Source: Pectobacterium betavasculorum (GTDB taxonomy: Bacteria; Pseudomonadota; Gammaproteobacteria; Enterobacterales; Enterobacteriaceae). From it: DNA of 64,000 bases. Numbering within the stretch: the stretch's first letter is position 1; each line of letters opens with the position of its first letter. The stretch lies in the NCBI RefSeq assembly GCF_000749845.1, contig NZ_JQHM01000008.1:62001-126000 (forward strand). Reading direction: 5' to 3'. The notes below the pieces were generated by a model. It saw nothing but the letters and a program-made list of their open reading frames with translations, was not told the DNA's origin and ran no database searches. A program made the position numbers and the translations under genes. Of the stretch, positions 31,966-42,084 are shown piece after piece.

Positions 31966-31989
31966 ACAAAAGAGTACGGAACCACATCC

Positions 31990-32457
31990 ATGGATATTCG
32001 TAAAATCAAAAAACTGATCGAACTGGTTGAAGAGTCCGGCATTGCCGAACTGGAAATTTCTGAAGGTGAAGAATCAGTACGTATCAGTCGTGCACCAGCA
32101 GCGGTTAACTACCCGATGATGCAACAGGCTTACGCTACGCCAATGATGCAGCCACAGCCAGCTCTGGCTACCGCCGTTGCACCAGCGCCAGTGGAAGCAG
32201 CTGTAGCACCGGCTGCCATCAGTGGACACATCGTTCGTTCTCCAATGGTTGGAACCTTTTACCGTACCCCAAGCCCGGACGCTAAAGCGTTTGTGGAAGT
32301 GGGTCAGCACGTCAACGTCGGCGATACCCTGTGCATCGTCGAAGCCATGAAAATGATGAACCAGATCGAAGCCGACAAATCAGGCGTGGTTAAAGCCATC
32401 CTGGTCGAAAACGGTCAGCCGGTTGAATTTGACGAGCCACTGGTTGTCATCGAATAA
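31990..32457 (+). CDS. accB: Biotin carboxyl carrier protein AccB
   Basis: AccB carries carboxybiotin between the two half-reactions of acetyl-CoA carboxylase. The 155-residue protein has the N-terminal dimer region, a Pro/Ala-rich flexible linker (about 40-75) and the biotinyl domain with the biotinylated lysine in [13 protein letters not shown] (about residue 121). It lies 11 bases before accC. Confidence 0.97.
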   Translation: MDIRKIKKLIELVEESGIAELEISEGEESVRISRAPAAVNYPMMQQAYATPMMQPQPALATAVAPAPVEAAVAPAAISGHIVRSPMVGTFYRTPSPDAKAFVEVGQHVNVGDTLCIVEAMKMMNQIEADKSGVVKAILVENGQPVEFDEPLVVIE

Positions 32458-32468
32458 CGAGGCTTATC

Positions 32469-33812
32469 ATGCTAGATAAAATCGTTATCGCTAACCGCGG
32501 AGAAATTGCGCTGCGCATTTTGCGTGCCTGTAAAGAGCTGGGCATCAAAACTGTCGCCGTTCACTCCAGTGCGGATCGCGATTTGAAACACGTATTGCTG
32601 GCGGACGAAACTGTGTGTATCGGCCCGGCGCCGTCAACAAAAAGCTATCTGAATATCCCAGCGATTATTTCCGCTGCGGAAATCACGGGTGCCGTAGCAA
32701 TTCACCCGGGCTATGGTTTCCTGTCTGAAAATGCTGATTTTGCCGAGCAGGTTGAACGCTCCGGCTTTATCTTCATCGGCCCACGCGCAGATACCATTCG
32801 CCTGATGGGCGATAAAGTCTCTGCAATCAGCGCGATGAAAAAAGCAGGCGTGCCTTGCGTACCGGGTTCTGATGGCCCGTTAGACAGCGACATGGACAAA
32901 AACCGTGCCTTTGCCAAGCGCATCGGCTATCCGGTCATCATCAAAGCCTCTGGCGGTGGCGGTGGTCGTGGTATGCGCGTTGTGCGTAGCGACAAAGAGC
33001 TGGAGCAATCCATCAACATGACCCGTGCGGAAGCCAAAGCGGCTTTCAACAACGATATGGTCTACATGGAAAAATACCTGGAAAATCCACGCCACGTGGA
33101 AATTCAGGTTCTGGCTGATGGTCAGGGCAATGCCATCTATCTGGCTGAGCGCGACTGCTCTATGCAACGCCGCCACCAGAAAGTGGTGGAAGAAGCACCA
33201 GCACCGGGCATTACGGACGAGCTGCGTCGCAATATCGGCGATCGCTGCGCCAAAGCCTGTATCGATATCAACTATCGCGGTGCGGGTACGTTCGAATTCC
33301 TGTACGAAAACGGTGAGTTCTACTTCATTGAAATGAACACTCGTATTCAGGTGGAGCATCCGGTAACCGAGATGATTACCGGCGTGGATCTGATCAAAGA
33401 GCAGTTGCGTATTGCTGCTGGTCAGCCGCTGTCCATCAAGCAGAAAGACGTCAAGGTTCGCGGCCATGCGGTGGAATGCCGTATCAACGCGGAAGATCCG
33501 AATACGTTCCTGCCAAGCCCGGGGAAAATTACACGTTTCCACGCACCGGGTGGCTTTGGTGTCCGTTGGGAATCCCATATCTACGCTGGTTATACCGTAC
33601 CGCCGTATTACGATTCCATGATTGGCAAGCTGATCACCTACGGTGAAACCCGCGAAATCGCGATTTCCCGTATGAAGAACGCGCTGGCTGAACTGATCAT
33701 CGATGGCATCAAAACCAACATCGAACTTCAGATGAAGATAATGAGCGACGAAAACTTCCAGAGAGGTGGCACTAATATCCACTATCTGGAGAAGAAACTC
33801 GGCTTGCAGTAA
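32469..33812 (+). CDS. accC: Biotin carboxylase AccC
   Basis: AccC carboxylates the biotin on AccB using ATP and bicarbonate. The 447-residue ATP-grasp protein has the N-terminal [14 protein letters not shown], the glycine-rich ATP loop [14 protein letters not shown] (about residue 160) and the catalytic block [14 protein letters not shown]. Length is within two residues of E. coli. Followed by a clear terminator. Confidence 0.98.
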   Translation: MLDKIVIANRGEIALRILRACKELGIKTVAVHSSADRDLKHVLLADETVCIGPAPSTKSYLNIPAIISAAEITGAVAIHPGYGFLSENADFAEQVERSGFIFIGPRADTIRLMGDKVSAISAMKKAGVPCVPGSDGPLDSDMDKNRAFAKRIGYPVIIKASGGGGGRGMRVVRSDKELEQSINMTRAEAKAAFNNDMVYMEKYLENPRHVEIQVLADGQGNAIYLAERDCSMQRRHQKVVEEAPAPGITDELRRNIGDRCAKACIDINYRGAGTFEFLYENGEFYFIEMNTRIQVEHPVTEMITGVDLIKEQLRIAAGQPLSIKQKDVKVRGHAVECRINAEDPNTFLPSPGKITRFHAPGGFGVRWESHIYAGYTVPPYYDSMIGKLITYGETREIAISRMKNALAELIIDGIKTNIELQMKIMSDENFQRGGTNIHYLEKKLGLQ

Positions 33813-33842
33813 ACGCTGCGTGATTTCAGTCGTGACTCTCTT

Positions 33843-33875
33843 AAAGGTCGGTGAAAGCCGGCCTTTTTCTTTTTC
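33843..33875 (+). terminator. Terminator after accC
   Basis: AAAGGTCGG and CCGGCCTTT arms around a short loop are followed by TTCTTTTT. This is a good rho-independent terminator for aroQ-accBC. Confidence 0.8.
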
Positions 33876-34000
33876 TGCGAATTCTTACTAGTCAATTGAC
33901 CCACATCCCGTAAAATTCCCGCTTTCGTCGTCACGACGATCATAACAATACCCATGCCCTAAAATGACGGGTTGATGCTCCCTTTACGGTGGAGAAGAAC

Positions 34001-34243
34001 ATGGATACACGCTTTCCTCAGGCGCACAAAGAGGCCCGCTGGGCTTTTGGCCTGACGCTGGTTTATTTAGTGGCCTGGGCGCTTGCCGCCTATTTGCCTG
34101 ACAACACTCAAGGGATAACGGGTCTGCCACACTGGTTTGAGATGGCCTGTCTGCTGCTACCGCTCGTGTTTACGCTGCTGTGCTGGCTAATGGTGCGCGT
34201 TATTTTCCGCGATATATCACTGGAGAGTGACGATGCAAATTGA
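34001..34243 (+). CDS. yhdT: Small inner-membrane protein YhdT
   Basis: This 80-residue protein of the DUF997 family has two membrane helices (about 15-35 and 47-68). It is always found before panF in enterobacteria. Its function is unknown. I use ATG 34001 (MDTRFPQAHKEARWAFG), preceded by GGAGAAG and matching E. coli. The stop codon overlaps the start of panF by 11 bases, indicating coupling. Confidence 0.93.
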   Translation: MDTRFPQAHKEARWAFGLTLVYLVAWALAAYLPDNTQGITGLPHWFEMACLLLPLVFTLLCWLMVRVIFRDISLESDDAN

Positions 34244-35684
34244 AATTTTATTGCCGCTGATTGGCTATCTGCTGCTGGTTTTCGGGCTGTCGGTCTATGC
34301 GTACCGTCGCCGTCAAGCGGGTAACTTTCTTAACGAGTATTTCCTCGGTGGCCGCTCAATGGGCGGGTTTGTGCTGGCGATGACGCTCATCGGCACTTAC
34401 GTTAGCGCCAGCTCTTTTATCGGCGGGCCGGGTGCCGCTTATAAATACGGGCTGGGATGGGTGCTGCTTTCCATGATTCAGCTTCCCACGATGCTGCTGT
34501 CGCTCGGGATCCTGGGGAAAAAATTCGCCATTCTGGCGCGGCGCTACAACGCCATCACGCTGAATGACATGCTGTACGCCCGCTACAACAGCCCGCTGCT
34601 GGTGTGGTTCGCTAGCATTAGCCTGCTGGTCGCGTTTATCGGTGCCATGGCCGTGCAGTTCATTGGCGGCGCGCGCCTGCTCGAAACCGCGGCAAACATT
34701 CCTTACGACATCGGCCTGCTGATTTTCGGCGTCACTATCGCGCTCTACACCACGTTTGGCGGCTTCCGCGCCAGCGTGCTCAATGACGCAATGCAGGGCA
34801 TCGTGATGCTGATCGGCACCGTCATCCTGCTGGTCGGCGTGATTTATGCCGCTGGTGGTTTGCACAGCGCAGTGGATAAGCTGCAACAGATCGACCCAAT
34901 GCTGGTCTCGCCGCAGGGCAGCGGCGGCATTCTGTCGATGCCGTTTATGGCTTCATTCTGGGTGCTGGTCTGCTTCGGCGTTATCGGCCTGCCGAACACC
35001 GCCGTTCGCTGTATCTCTTATCGCGACAGCAAGGCGCTGCACCGCGGGATTATCATCGGCACCATTGTCATCGGCATTCTGATGCTCGGCATGCATCTGG
35101 CCGGTGCGCTGGGTCGCGCCGTGATGCCAAATCTGACCATTCCCGATCAGGTGTTACCCGCACTGATGGTCACCGTGCTACCACCGCTGGCCGCGGGGAT
35201 CTTTCTCGCCGCGCCAATGGCCGCTATCATGTCCAACATTAATGCGCATTTGCTTCAGGCTTCTGCCACGATCATCAAGGATCTGTATCTCAGCGTGCGC
35301 CCTGAGCAGATTCATAACGAGCGCCGCATCAAGATCCTGTCCAGCATGACCACGCTGCTATTGGGCCTGCTGGTGCTGCTCGCCTCCTTACGGCCACCGG
35401 ATATGATCATCTGGCTGAACCTGCTGGCGTTTGGCGGACTGGAAGCGGTGTTCCTGTGGCCGCTGGTATTGGGCCTGTATTGGGAACGCGCGAATGCCGC
35501 GGGCGCGCTTAGCGCCATGTTCACCGGGGCGATTTGCTATACCTTACTGGCTAGCTTCAATCTTCAGTTGGCTGGATATCACCCGATTGTGCCATCGCTG
35601 TTACTCAGCCTGATGGCGTTTATTATTGGCAACCGCTTTGGTCATAATCCACCAGCGCCGGTTGCCGCTTCATCTTCACTTTAA
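34233..35684 (+). CDS. panF: Sodium/pantothenate symporter PanF
   Basis: PanF imports pantothenate with sodium for coenzyme A synthesis (SSS family). The 483-residue protein has about 13 membrane helices and the family blocks [19 protein letters not shown] and [15 protein letters not shown] 34233 follows GGAGAG at proper spacing; a GTG at 34227 is in frame but inside the ribosome-binding site. Overlaps yhdT. Confidence 0.95.
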   Translation: MQIEILLPLIGYLLLVFGLSVYAYRRRQAGNFLNEYFLGGRSMGGFVLAMTLIGTYVSASSFIGGPGAAYKYGLGWVLLSMIQLPTMLLSLGILGKKFAILARRYNAITLNDMLYARYNSPLLVWFASISLLVAFIGAMAVQFIGGARLLETAANIPYDIGLLIFGVTIALYTTFGGFRASVLNDAMQGIVMLIGTVILLVGVIYAAGGLHSAVDKLQQIDPMLVSPQGSGGILSMPFMASFWVLVCFGVIGLPNTAVRCISYRDSKALHRGIIIGTIVIGILMLGMHLAGALGRAVMPNLTIPDQVLPALMVTVLPPLAAGIFLAAPMAAIMSNINAHLLQASATIIKDLYLSVRPEQIHNERRIKILSSMTTLLLGLLVLLASLRPPDMIIWLNLLAFGGLEAVFLWPLVLGLYWERANAAGALSAMFTGAICYTLLASFNLQLAGYHPIVPSLLLSLMAFIIGNRFGHNPPAPVAASSSL

Positions 35685-35701
35685 ATGTAATAGAGACTGC
35701 T

Positions 35702-36589
35702 ATGCCGTGGATTCAACTAAAAATAAACACCTCAGGAAATGTTGCAGAACAACTGGGTGACGCAATGATAGAAAGCGGTGCGGTATCCGTTACGTTTCAG
35801 GATACGCACGATACGCCCGTGTTTGAGCCGCTGCCGGGCGAGACCCGCCTGTGGGGCGATACCGACGCGATTGCGCTGTACGATGCCGAAACCGACATGG
35901 ACGCAGTTATCGCGATATTAGAGCAAGAACCGCTGCTGGGCGTCGGCTTTAAACACAAGATCGAACAGTTGGAAGACAAAGACTGGGAACGCGAGTGGAT
36001 GGACAACTTCCACCCAATGCAGTTCGGCAAACGCCTGTGGATTTGTCCAAGCTGGCGTGACATTCCTGACCCAACTGCCGTCAACGTGATGCTCGATCCG
36101 GGTCTGGCATTTGGCACCGGTACCCATCCAACAACTTCACTGTGCCTGCAATGGCTCGATGGGCTGGATCTGGAAGGGAAAACCATCATCGATTTCGGCT
36201 GCGGTTCCGGCATTCTGGCGATTGCCGCCCTAAAACTGGGTGCAGCACGCGCTATCGGGATTGATATCGATCCGCAGGCAATTCAGGCCAGCCGTGACAA
36301 CGCCCAGCGCAACGGCGTTTCTGAGCGTCTTGAGCTTTATCTGCCGAAAGACCAGCCTGCCGACCTGTCTGCCGATGTCGTCGTCGCCAACATCCTTGCT
36401 GGCCCGCTACGCGAGCTGGCACCGTTGATTAGCGATCTGCCAAAAGCTGGCGGTTATCTCGGCCTGTCCGGCGTGCTGGCGACACAGGCCGATGGCGTCG
36501 CAGAAGCCTACGCAGGCAAGTTCACACTCGATCCGGTGGCAGAACGCGAAGAGTGGTGTCGCATTACCGGCCAACGCCGCGCATCGTAA
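35702..36589 (+). CDS. prmA: Ribosomal protein L11 methyltransferase PrmA
   Basis: PrmA trimethylates ribosomal protein L11. The 295-residue protein has the N-terminal substrate-recognition domain ([11 protein letters not shown]) and a C-terminal SAM-dependent methyltransferase domain with motif [18 protein letters not shown] (about residue 165) and [10 protein letters not shown]. It lies 17 bases after panF. Confidence 0.97.
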   Translation: MPWIQLKINTSGNVAEQLGDAMIESGAVSVTFQDTHDTPVFEPLPGETRLWGDTDAIALYDAETDMDAVIAILEQEPLLGVGFKHKIEQLEDKDWEREWMDNFHPMQFGKRLWICPSWRDIPDPTAVNVMLDPGLAFGTGTHPTTSLCLQWLDGLDLEGKTIIDFGCGSGILAIAALKLGAARAIGIDIDPQAIQASRDNAQRNGVSERLELYLPKDQPADLSADVVVANILAGPLRELAPLISDLPKAGGYLGLSGVLATQADGVAEAYAGKFTLDPVAEREEWCRITGQRRAS

Positions 36590-36610
36590 TAACATTATCC
36601 CGCTAGTCCC

Positions 36611-36645
36611 GCCCATCGTGTACGCAACGGTGGGCGCACTTCTCT
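36611..36645 (+). terminator. Terminator-like hairpin after prmA
   Basis: GCCCATCGT and ACGGTGGGC arms (one mismatch) are followed by a moderately T-rich stretch. It separates prmA from the carbonic anhydrase gene. Confidence 0.5.
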
Positions 36646-36762
36646 TGTTGTACCTCATTATTTATCCCCAAAAGCTGGCGTATTATGCTGGTCGGCAAGT
36701 GATCGGACACACCCGATGCCAGCACTCAAAGACGCTGTATCATGATTTTCAAGGGATGAAAA

Positions 36763-37497
36763 ATGAAAGGTAAACTCTCTATCGCATTTATGCTGTCGGC
36801 CTGCTTTTCTGCATCGGCGGCAAATTCGGTTCACTGGGGCTACGAAGGCAACGGCGATCCGGCGCATTGGGGAAAGCTGTCCCCAGACTTCTCGCTGTGT
36901 GAAACGGGGAAAAATCAATCTCCAGTCAATATCCAGCAGGCGCTAAGCGCCCAGCACACCCCTTTACAACTAGCCTTCCTGCCAGGGACACAGCACATTA
37001 TCAACAACGGGCATACCGTTCAGATTAACGTCAGTTCGGGAAATACGCTGTTGCTGGATAACGAGACATTCACCTTGCAGCAATTCCACTTTCACGCACC
37101 GAGTGAAAATGAAATTGATGGTAAACAGTTTCCGCTGGAAGGCCATTTTGTCTATAAAGACGCAAGCGGTGCGCTTACCGTTATCGCAGTGATGTTTCAG
37201 GAGGGAGCAGCCAATCCACAGTTAGCCATGGCATGGCAGCAGATTCCGGCTCACGTCGATCAGGCGGAGGAAGTGCGCGCGCCGATTGCGATTCAGGCCT
37301 TGTTACCGACGTCATTAAACTACTATCGATTCAGTGGGTCACTGACCACGCCACCGTGCTCAGAAGGCATTCGCTGGCTGGTCCTGGAGCATCCCGTCAC
37401 CGCCTCTGCCAAACAAATAAATCAGTTCAGTTCGGTCATGAATCACGCCAATAATCGCCCTATACAGCCGCTTAATGGCCGAATCATCATACATTAA
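36763..37497 (+). CDS. cah: Periplasmic alpha-type carbonic anhydrase
   Basis: The enzyme interconverts carbon dioxide and bicarbonate. The 244-residue precursor has a signal peptide (about 1-20, ending SASAA). The alpha-class zinc ligands are in QFHFHAPSE and the following LEGHFVYKD. It also shows the family block GSLTTPPCSEGIRWLVL. Alpha enzymes are periplasmic in gammaproteobacteria. The gene stands alone. Confidence 0.95.
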   Translation: MKGKLSIAFMLSACFSASAANSVHWGYEGNGDPAHWGKLSPDFSLCETGKNQSPVNIQQALSAQHTPLQLAFLPGTQHIINNGHTVQINVSSGNTLLLDNETFTLQQFHFHAPSENEIDGKQFPLEGHFVYKDASGALTVIAVMFQEGAANPQLAMAWQQIPAHVDQAEEVRAPIAIQALLPTSLNYYRFSGSLTTPPCSEGIRWLVLEHPVTASAKQINQFSSVMNHANNRPIQPLNGRIIIH

Positions 37498-37853
37498 GCG
37501 ATTCCGCGAAGCTGGTCAGAGCATTTGCCGGCCAGCCGCAGGTAAATTGGTGCCTTTTTTGCCGCATTAACCAAAGCATTTCACTGATAAAGCATTGATA
37601 GCCTATTGTATCTTCAGTAAAAATGACCGCGCTTGCAGATAAAATTCTGTAAGCAGATGAATATTTTATCGTTCAAAAAATCACCACAAAAACATAACAC
37701 ACTGTTAAATATGAATAATATTTTCATATACCTCTACGAACTGCATTTTCATTGATCGATAGCCGTAAATTGGTCAAAGTTTGGCCTTTCATCTGACGTA
37801 AAAAATGCGTAATATACGCGCCCTTGCAGGCACAGTATGGTCAATTTTTGTCT
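37498..37853 (+). promoter_or_regulatory. dusB-fis promoter region
   Basis: The 356-base gap is AT-rich (37610-37750), as in the Fis-autoregulated region of other enterobacteria. A promoter is visible just before dusB: -35 TTTCAT (37787-37792), a 17-base spacer, -10 TAATAT (37810-37815), then the GC-rich discriminator ACGCGCCC. Such a discriminator is the hallmark of stringently controlled promoters and is known for E. coli fis. A weak inverted repeat (GCTGGTC...GGCCAGC, 37510-37543) follows the carbonic anhydrase gene. Confidence 0.75.
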
Positions 37854-38819
37854 ATGCACATTGGACAATTTCAGCTTAGTAATCGCTTGATAGCAGCCCC
37901 AATGGCTGGTATTAGCGATCGCCCATTTAGAGCACTCTGTCATGCGATGGGCGCTGGAATGACCGTGTCTGAAATGCTGTCTTCCAACCCGGAAGTCTGG
38001 CGTTCAGACAAGTCGCGTTTGCGAATGGTTCATAGCGATGAACCGGGTATCAGGGCCGTGCAGATCGCCGGTTGTGACCCCGATGAGATGGCGGCGGCAG
38101 CGAGAATCAACGCTGATTCCGGCGCGCAGATCATTGACATCAATATGGGCTGCCCGGCGAAGAAGGTGAACCGCAAGATGGCAGGATCTGCGCTGTTGCA
38201 GTATCCGGATTTGGTCAAACAGATCCTCTCTTCGGTAGTGAAAGCGGTAGACGTACCGGTAACACTGAAGATCCGTACCGGTTGGGCACCAGAGCATCGT
38301 AACTGTGTAGAAATTGCCAAACTGGCTGAAGACTGTGGCATTCAGGCGTTAACCATTCACGGACGCACCCGTGCGTGCCTGTTCAATGGTTTCGCCGAAT
38401 ACGACAGCATTCGGGCAGTTAAGCAGGCCGTTTCCATTCCTATTATTGCGAATGGCGACATTACAGACCCGCATAAAGCCAGAGCGGTTCTTGACTACAC
38501 CGGGGCTGACGCCCTGATGATAGGACGAGCCGCTCAGGGAAGACCCTGGATCTTTCGGGAAATCCAGCATTATCTGGACACAGGGGAGTTGCTGGCACCA
38601 CTACCGTTGGTAGAGGTCAAGCGCTTGTTGATCGAGCACATACGGGAATTGCACGACTTTTATGGTCCAGGCAAGGGATTTCGTATCGCTCGTAAGCACG
38701 TATCCTGGTATCTCCAGGAGCATGCCCCAAACGACCAGTTTAGGCGCACATTCAACGCCATTGAGGATGCCAGCGAGCAGCTGGAGGCGTTGAAGGCATA
38801 TTTTGAAAATCTTGCGTAA
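37854..38819 (+). CDS. dusB: tRNA-dihydrouridine synthase B
   Basis: DusB reduces uridine 17 in the tRNA D-loop using FMN. The 321-residue protein begins [20 protein letters not shown] at ATG 37854. It contains the catalytic cysteine in [14 protein letters not shown] and the DGxTGRA-like segment [12 protein letters not shown]. Length equals that of E. coli. A frame 10 codons longer overlaps the promoter and is not supported. First gene of the dusB-fis operon. Confidence 0.97.
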
Positions 38820-38842
38820 ACAGAAAAAGAGCTGACAGAACT

Positions 38843-39139
38843 ATGTTCGAACAACGCGTGAATTCTGACGTACTGACCGTTTCCACTGTAAACTCTCAGG
38901 CTCAGGTAACCCAAAAACCCCTGCGCGACTCGGTTAAACAGGCACTGAAGAACTATTTTGCTCAATTGAACGGTCAGGATGTAAGTGACCTGTATGAGCT
39001 GGTACTGGCTGAAGTTGAACAGCCACTGTTGGACATGGTGATGCAATACACCCGCGGTAACCAAACCCGCGCAGCCCTGATGATGGGCATCAACCGTGGT
39101 ACTCTGCGTAAGAAATTGAAAAAATACGGCATGAACTGA
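38843..39139 (+). CDS. fis: Nucleoid-associated protein Fis
   Basis: Fis bends DNA, activates rRNA operons and assists site-specific recombination. The 98-residue protein has the same length as in E. coli. Its C-terminal helix-turn-helix ([20 protein letters not shown]) is intact to the final KYGMN. Its last five codons and stop are part of the 17-base att core of the island inserted immediately downstream, so the protein is unchanged by the insertion while its 3' flank is replaced. Confidence 0.98.
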
Positions 39140-39141
39140 TA
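39125..39141. repeat. Left attachment site of the island (17-bp direct repeat)
   Basis: TACGGCATGAACTGATA covers the last four codons and stop of fis and recurs exactly at 54839-54855. It marks the crossover region used by the integrase at the other end. Confidence 0.85.
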
Positions 39142-39167
39142 ACAGTTTGTATCGCATTGTTTTATAA

Positions 39168-39198
39168 GGCGCTCGTCAGATATGACGGGCGTTTTTTA
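39168..39198 (+). terminator. Terminator now downstream of fis, supplied by the island
   Basis: The stem CGCTCGTCA/TGACGGGCG with a GATA loop is followed by six T residues. It is inside the left end of the island and replaces the original fis terminator, now displaced to 54879. Confidence 0.8.
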
Positions 39199-39306
39199 TT
39201 TAAAATGACTACACCACTGACTACACATACCCGCGAACAGTCATGAACAAAAAAGGCCGCATGAGCGACCTTAGATGATTCTATTCAAATCTCTTCTTTG
39301 CATCGG

Positions 39307-39516
39307 CTAAATCCACCCCATTCCGTAATTACCCGGTTCCCAGATCCACTCATGGCCACAATCTCTACATCTATAATAACGCTCTGAGGCATCCTTCCCA
39401 TGCGCATTAATTTCTTTACCACCAGTAGAAACTAAATTTTCGTGCGGCGACTCCTTTCGCCCTGCATTCCCGTGTTTCTTGCATAGCTCGCATAACTCTT
39501 CATTTTTCTCGGTCAT
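39307..39516 (-). CDS. Small zinc-ribbon-like protein at the left end of the island
   Basis: This 69-residue protein of unknown function has two CxxC pairs (CELCKKHG near the N-terminus, CRDCGHEW near residue 58), suggesting a zinc ribbon. I place the start at ATG 39516, preceded by CAGGA; a longer open frame to 39648 lacks a ribosome-binding site and overlaps the next gene. It is the last gene of the minus-strand late operon, next to attL. Confidence 0.6.
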   Translation of the reverse strand: MTEKNEELCELCKKHGNAGRKESPHENLVSTGGKEINAHGKDASERYYRCRDCGHEWIWEPGNYGMGWI

Positions 39517-39607
39517 ATATTTTCCTGAACTTGTTATAAGAACTGCCGTAAACTGAAAGGTAGATAGCTCAATTAACACACAATGATAAAGTATATCGAT
39601 TAAAAAG

Positions 39608-39799
39608 TTATCTGCGCAGGCTTTCTGGTTTTCTCCACACAAAAGCACCAGATTCCATTCGTTGGCAATGACGTTTTTTTGCTGCCAATGTTGATGATAT
39701 GCGAGTGCGGATCATCAGCTTGTCTTGTCCGTTAAGCTCATGCCCCTGTATACGAGCCATCTCGCCGAGAACTTTCTCAATAGATTTCTGATCCATCAT
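39608..39799 (-). CDS. Small hypothetical protein after the gpI-like gene
   Basis: The 63-residue charged protein is not recognised. Its ATG-ATG start follows GAGGGGA and lies 6 bases after the preceding gene stop, supporting translation in the same operon. The C-terminal part is basic (KKRHCQRMESGAF). Confidence 0.5.
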   Translation of the reverse strand: MMDQKSIEKVLGEMARIQGHELNGQDKLMIRTRISSTLAAKKRHCQRMESGAFVWRKPESLRR

Positions 39800-39805
39800 G
39801 TCCCC

Positions 39806-40408
39806 TCACTGCTGATCTTCTGCATAAATACCCGCTGAAATAATCGCGCCACCGATTCGGCGACGGCCATATAAAATTGGCACTGGATTACCCTGTGCAA
39901 TAGAGTTAACGGGGCCGCCAAATGCGTATGACGGTTTATTGTCGGGAGACTCACGCATTGATATGCCGCCCTGCATAGGCGTTAACATCTGAACAACGCC
40001 GCCAAGCATCATGGATGCGCCCATTTGCATTATCGGCACACCAATGCCTACACCACCGAAATAAGAGATAGCCCCCCCTGCGACAACTAATACGGCACCT
40101 AAAATAGTCTGAAACACCCCGGCCTTTTTACTACCGATAATGATCGGCGCAATACGGATTTCACTACTGACGTTAAAGTCCAGTTCGTCCTTAGATAAGT
40201 TCCGTTTGCCATCAAAAACGGCGTATGTCAGCCCGCGAGATTTACTGGTCAGCAGGAACTTTTCAAAACCCGGAATGATGACGCTTAACGCCTTTATTGC
40301 TTCCTGACGGCTTTCAACTGCCAGCCGATGTACGCGCCCAAACGTTGCACCCAGAACGCCATAGAGACGGATGGTTTTCAGTGGTTGATACTCAATTGCT
40401 ACATTCAT
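39806..40408 (-). CDS. Lambda gpI-like tail assembly protein
   Basis: The 200-residue protein resembles the tail tip assembly protein I of lambdoid phages: a ubiquitin-like beta-rich N-terminal half (KTIRLYGVLGATFGRVHRLAV), a hydrophobic glycine-rich middle (about 100-140) and the ending NPVPILYGRRRIGGAIISAGIYAED. In lambda, gpI works with J, L and K to start the tail tip and is not in the finished particle. Here none of those partners is present. It lies 14 bases after the large terminase gene. Confidence 0.7.
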   Translation of the reverse strand: MNVAIEYQPLKTIRLYGVLGATFGRVHRLAVESRQEAIKALSVIIPGFEKFLLTSKSRGLTYAVFDGKRNLSKDELDFNVSSEIRIAPIIIGSKKAGVFQTILGAVLVVAGGAISYFGGVGIGVPIMQMGASMMLGGVVQMLTPMQGGISMRESPDNKPSYAFGGPVNSIAQGNPVPILYGRRRIGGAIISAGIYAEDQQ

Positions 40409-40422
40409 CGTGTGCTCTCCAG

Positions 40423-42084
40423 TTAAATGCCGGTAAATTCAGCAAGTCTTTGCTGCTGCTCTTCGCTCATATCAAACGCAAAATCTTCATGCTCTGCCTG
40501 CCACGTACCAAACGACATCAGAAACGCGACGGCGGGGTCTATCTTGTTGGCAGACTTCTTCTTGTTCGGCTTAATGTTGGCGTTGGCGTCGGTCTCCATC
40601 ACCACATTGCTCATCGCCCACGCCAGCACCGGATCGCCGTTGTGCCGGATAACACGACGGTTAACGAATACCTCTGCGGATTTCGCTACCGGACTAAATT
40701 TAAGGTAGGTTTGCGGGAATGGCTCGACGTCCAGCCCCGCGCCCTGTAGCTGGGTGCGTAAGTGGGTAGCGTTCCAGGTATCAAAACCCACCAACGTGAT
40801 CCCGAATCGCTCCGCATCCCGTAAAATGTCATCGCGGATACGGTCATAATCGATGCAATCCCCCGGCGTGGTGCGTATCCAGCCCGCTTTCGCCCACTGA
40901 CGATAGATAGCCCGGTTTTTATTGGCGACGTTATGCAACTGCGCTTCAGGCAGGTAATGGCGGGTTAAAAGAAGAAGTTCCCGGCCAGCGGGAAAGGTAT
41001 AGCAAACGCTGGCGATATCCCCGGTAGAAGACAGGTCAAGCCCGGCGTAGCAGTCCTGACCGTCCAGATCGCCTTCGGTGTAATCGGCCTTACAGCCCTC
41101 CCAGGCTCCTACGCCCATCCACGGCGTTGCACCCTGACACCAGACGTTAAACCGCTTGGTGAGCATTTCCACCCACTGCGACGGAATGCCCCGCGCTTTC
41201 TGGATGGTATCGGCCAGCGCCGCCGCATCGACGGACACGTTAAGATTGGGATTGGCTTTCACCCATAGCGCCGGGTCGTCTATCTCGTTTTCGTCGTCCA
41301 GTTCGTAAATCAGCGCGAACAGAGAATCATTCACCTCGTCACCGTCCAGAATCAGGCAACAATAATCATAATGTTGCTTACAGGCCGATACGACATTACT
41401 CCCGGATGTGGTGATAGCAAACAACAAGGCTTCCGGTCTGGCTCCCATACCCAATTCCAACGCCGAATACACCGCGTTATCCGGGTGAAGGTGGTACTCA
41501 TCGACCACAGCAAGGCTGGGGTTTGTCCCCTCAATGGTGGAAGCCTTCGCCGCCAGCGGCTTTAACAGGCTGTTGGATTTGGGGTAAATCATCTTGTGCT
41601 GCTGCACGGTGAGACGCTTTTTCAGCGGTTTGGATAACAGGCACATCTGACGGGCGTCATCAAACACGATTCGCGCCTGATCGCGGCTCACGGCAGCGGT
41701 GTAGATATCCTGTTGGCCGTGCTCCATGACTAGAAACCAGTTAGCCAACATGGCCGCTACCGTTGATTTCGCATTCTTACGTGGCACCTGAATGTAGGCG
41801 CTGCGATACTTGCGCCGTCCGGTGGCCGCAACACGAAACCCCAGAATGTTGGCAAAGGCGAACTGCTGCCACGGCTCCAGCACAATAGGCTGGCCGCGCA
41901 ACGGCCCTTTGACGTGAGGACAGAGGCGAGAAAAAGCGATAAAACGCGCTACAGCGTCCCCATCGAACGTATACAGCGGGTTATTCAGGTCAGAAAAGTA
42001 CCGTTCTACGGCCTGTTTTACCCGCTTACACGCCGGAATTTCACCGCTTTTTACCGCTTCTGCGTAATCATTATAGGCGGTCAA
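40423..42084 (-). CDS. Large terminase subunit (HK97-type)
   Basis: TerL is the ATP-driven motor and nuclease that packages DNA into the capsid. The 553-residue protein has an N-terminal ATPase with Walker A-like VPRKNAKSTVAAM (about residue 95) and Walker B SLAVVDEYH (about 190). The C-terminal nuclease domain has acidic residues in AGLDLSSTGD and VGFDTWNATH. Length is normal and no damage is visible. It overlaps terS by 14 bases. Confidence 0.92.
   Translation of the reverse strand: MTAYNDYAEAVKSGEIPACKRVKQAVERYFSDLNNPLYTFDGDAVARFIAFSRLCPHVKGPLRGQPIVLEPWQQFAFANILGFRVAATGRRKYRSAYIQVPRKNAKSTVAAMLANWFLVMEHGQQDIYTAAVSRDQARIVFDDARQMCLLSKPLKKRLTVQQHKMIYPKSNSLLKPLAAKASTIEGTNPSLAVVDEYHLHPDNAVYSALELGMGARPEALLFAITTSGSNVVSACKQHYDYCCLILDGDEVNDSLFALIYELDDENEIDDPALWVKANPNLNVSVDAAALADTIQKARGIPSQWVEMLTKRFNVWCQGATPWMGVGAWEGCKADYTEGDLDGQDCYAGLDLSSTGDIASVCYTFPAGRELLLLTRHYLPEAQLHNVANKNRAIYRQWAKAGWIRTTPGDCIDYDRIRDDILRDAERFGITLVGFDTWNATHLRTQLQGAGLDVEPFPQTYLKFSPVAKSAEVFVNRRVIRHNGDPVLAWAMSNVVMETDANANIKPNKKKSANKIDPAVAFLMSFGTWQAEHEDFAFDMSEEQQQRLAEFTGI

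Noticed and set aside
32880..33782. A 300-residue frame opposite accC
   Set aside because: It is a shadow of the high-codon-bias accC gene on the other strand and has no recognisable protein features.
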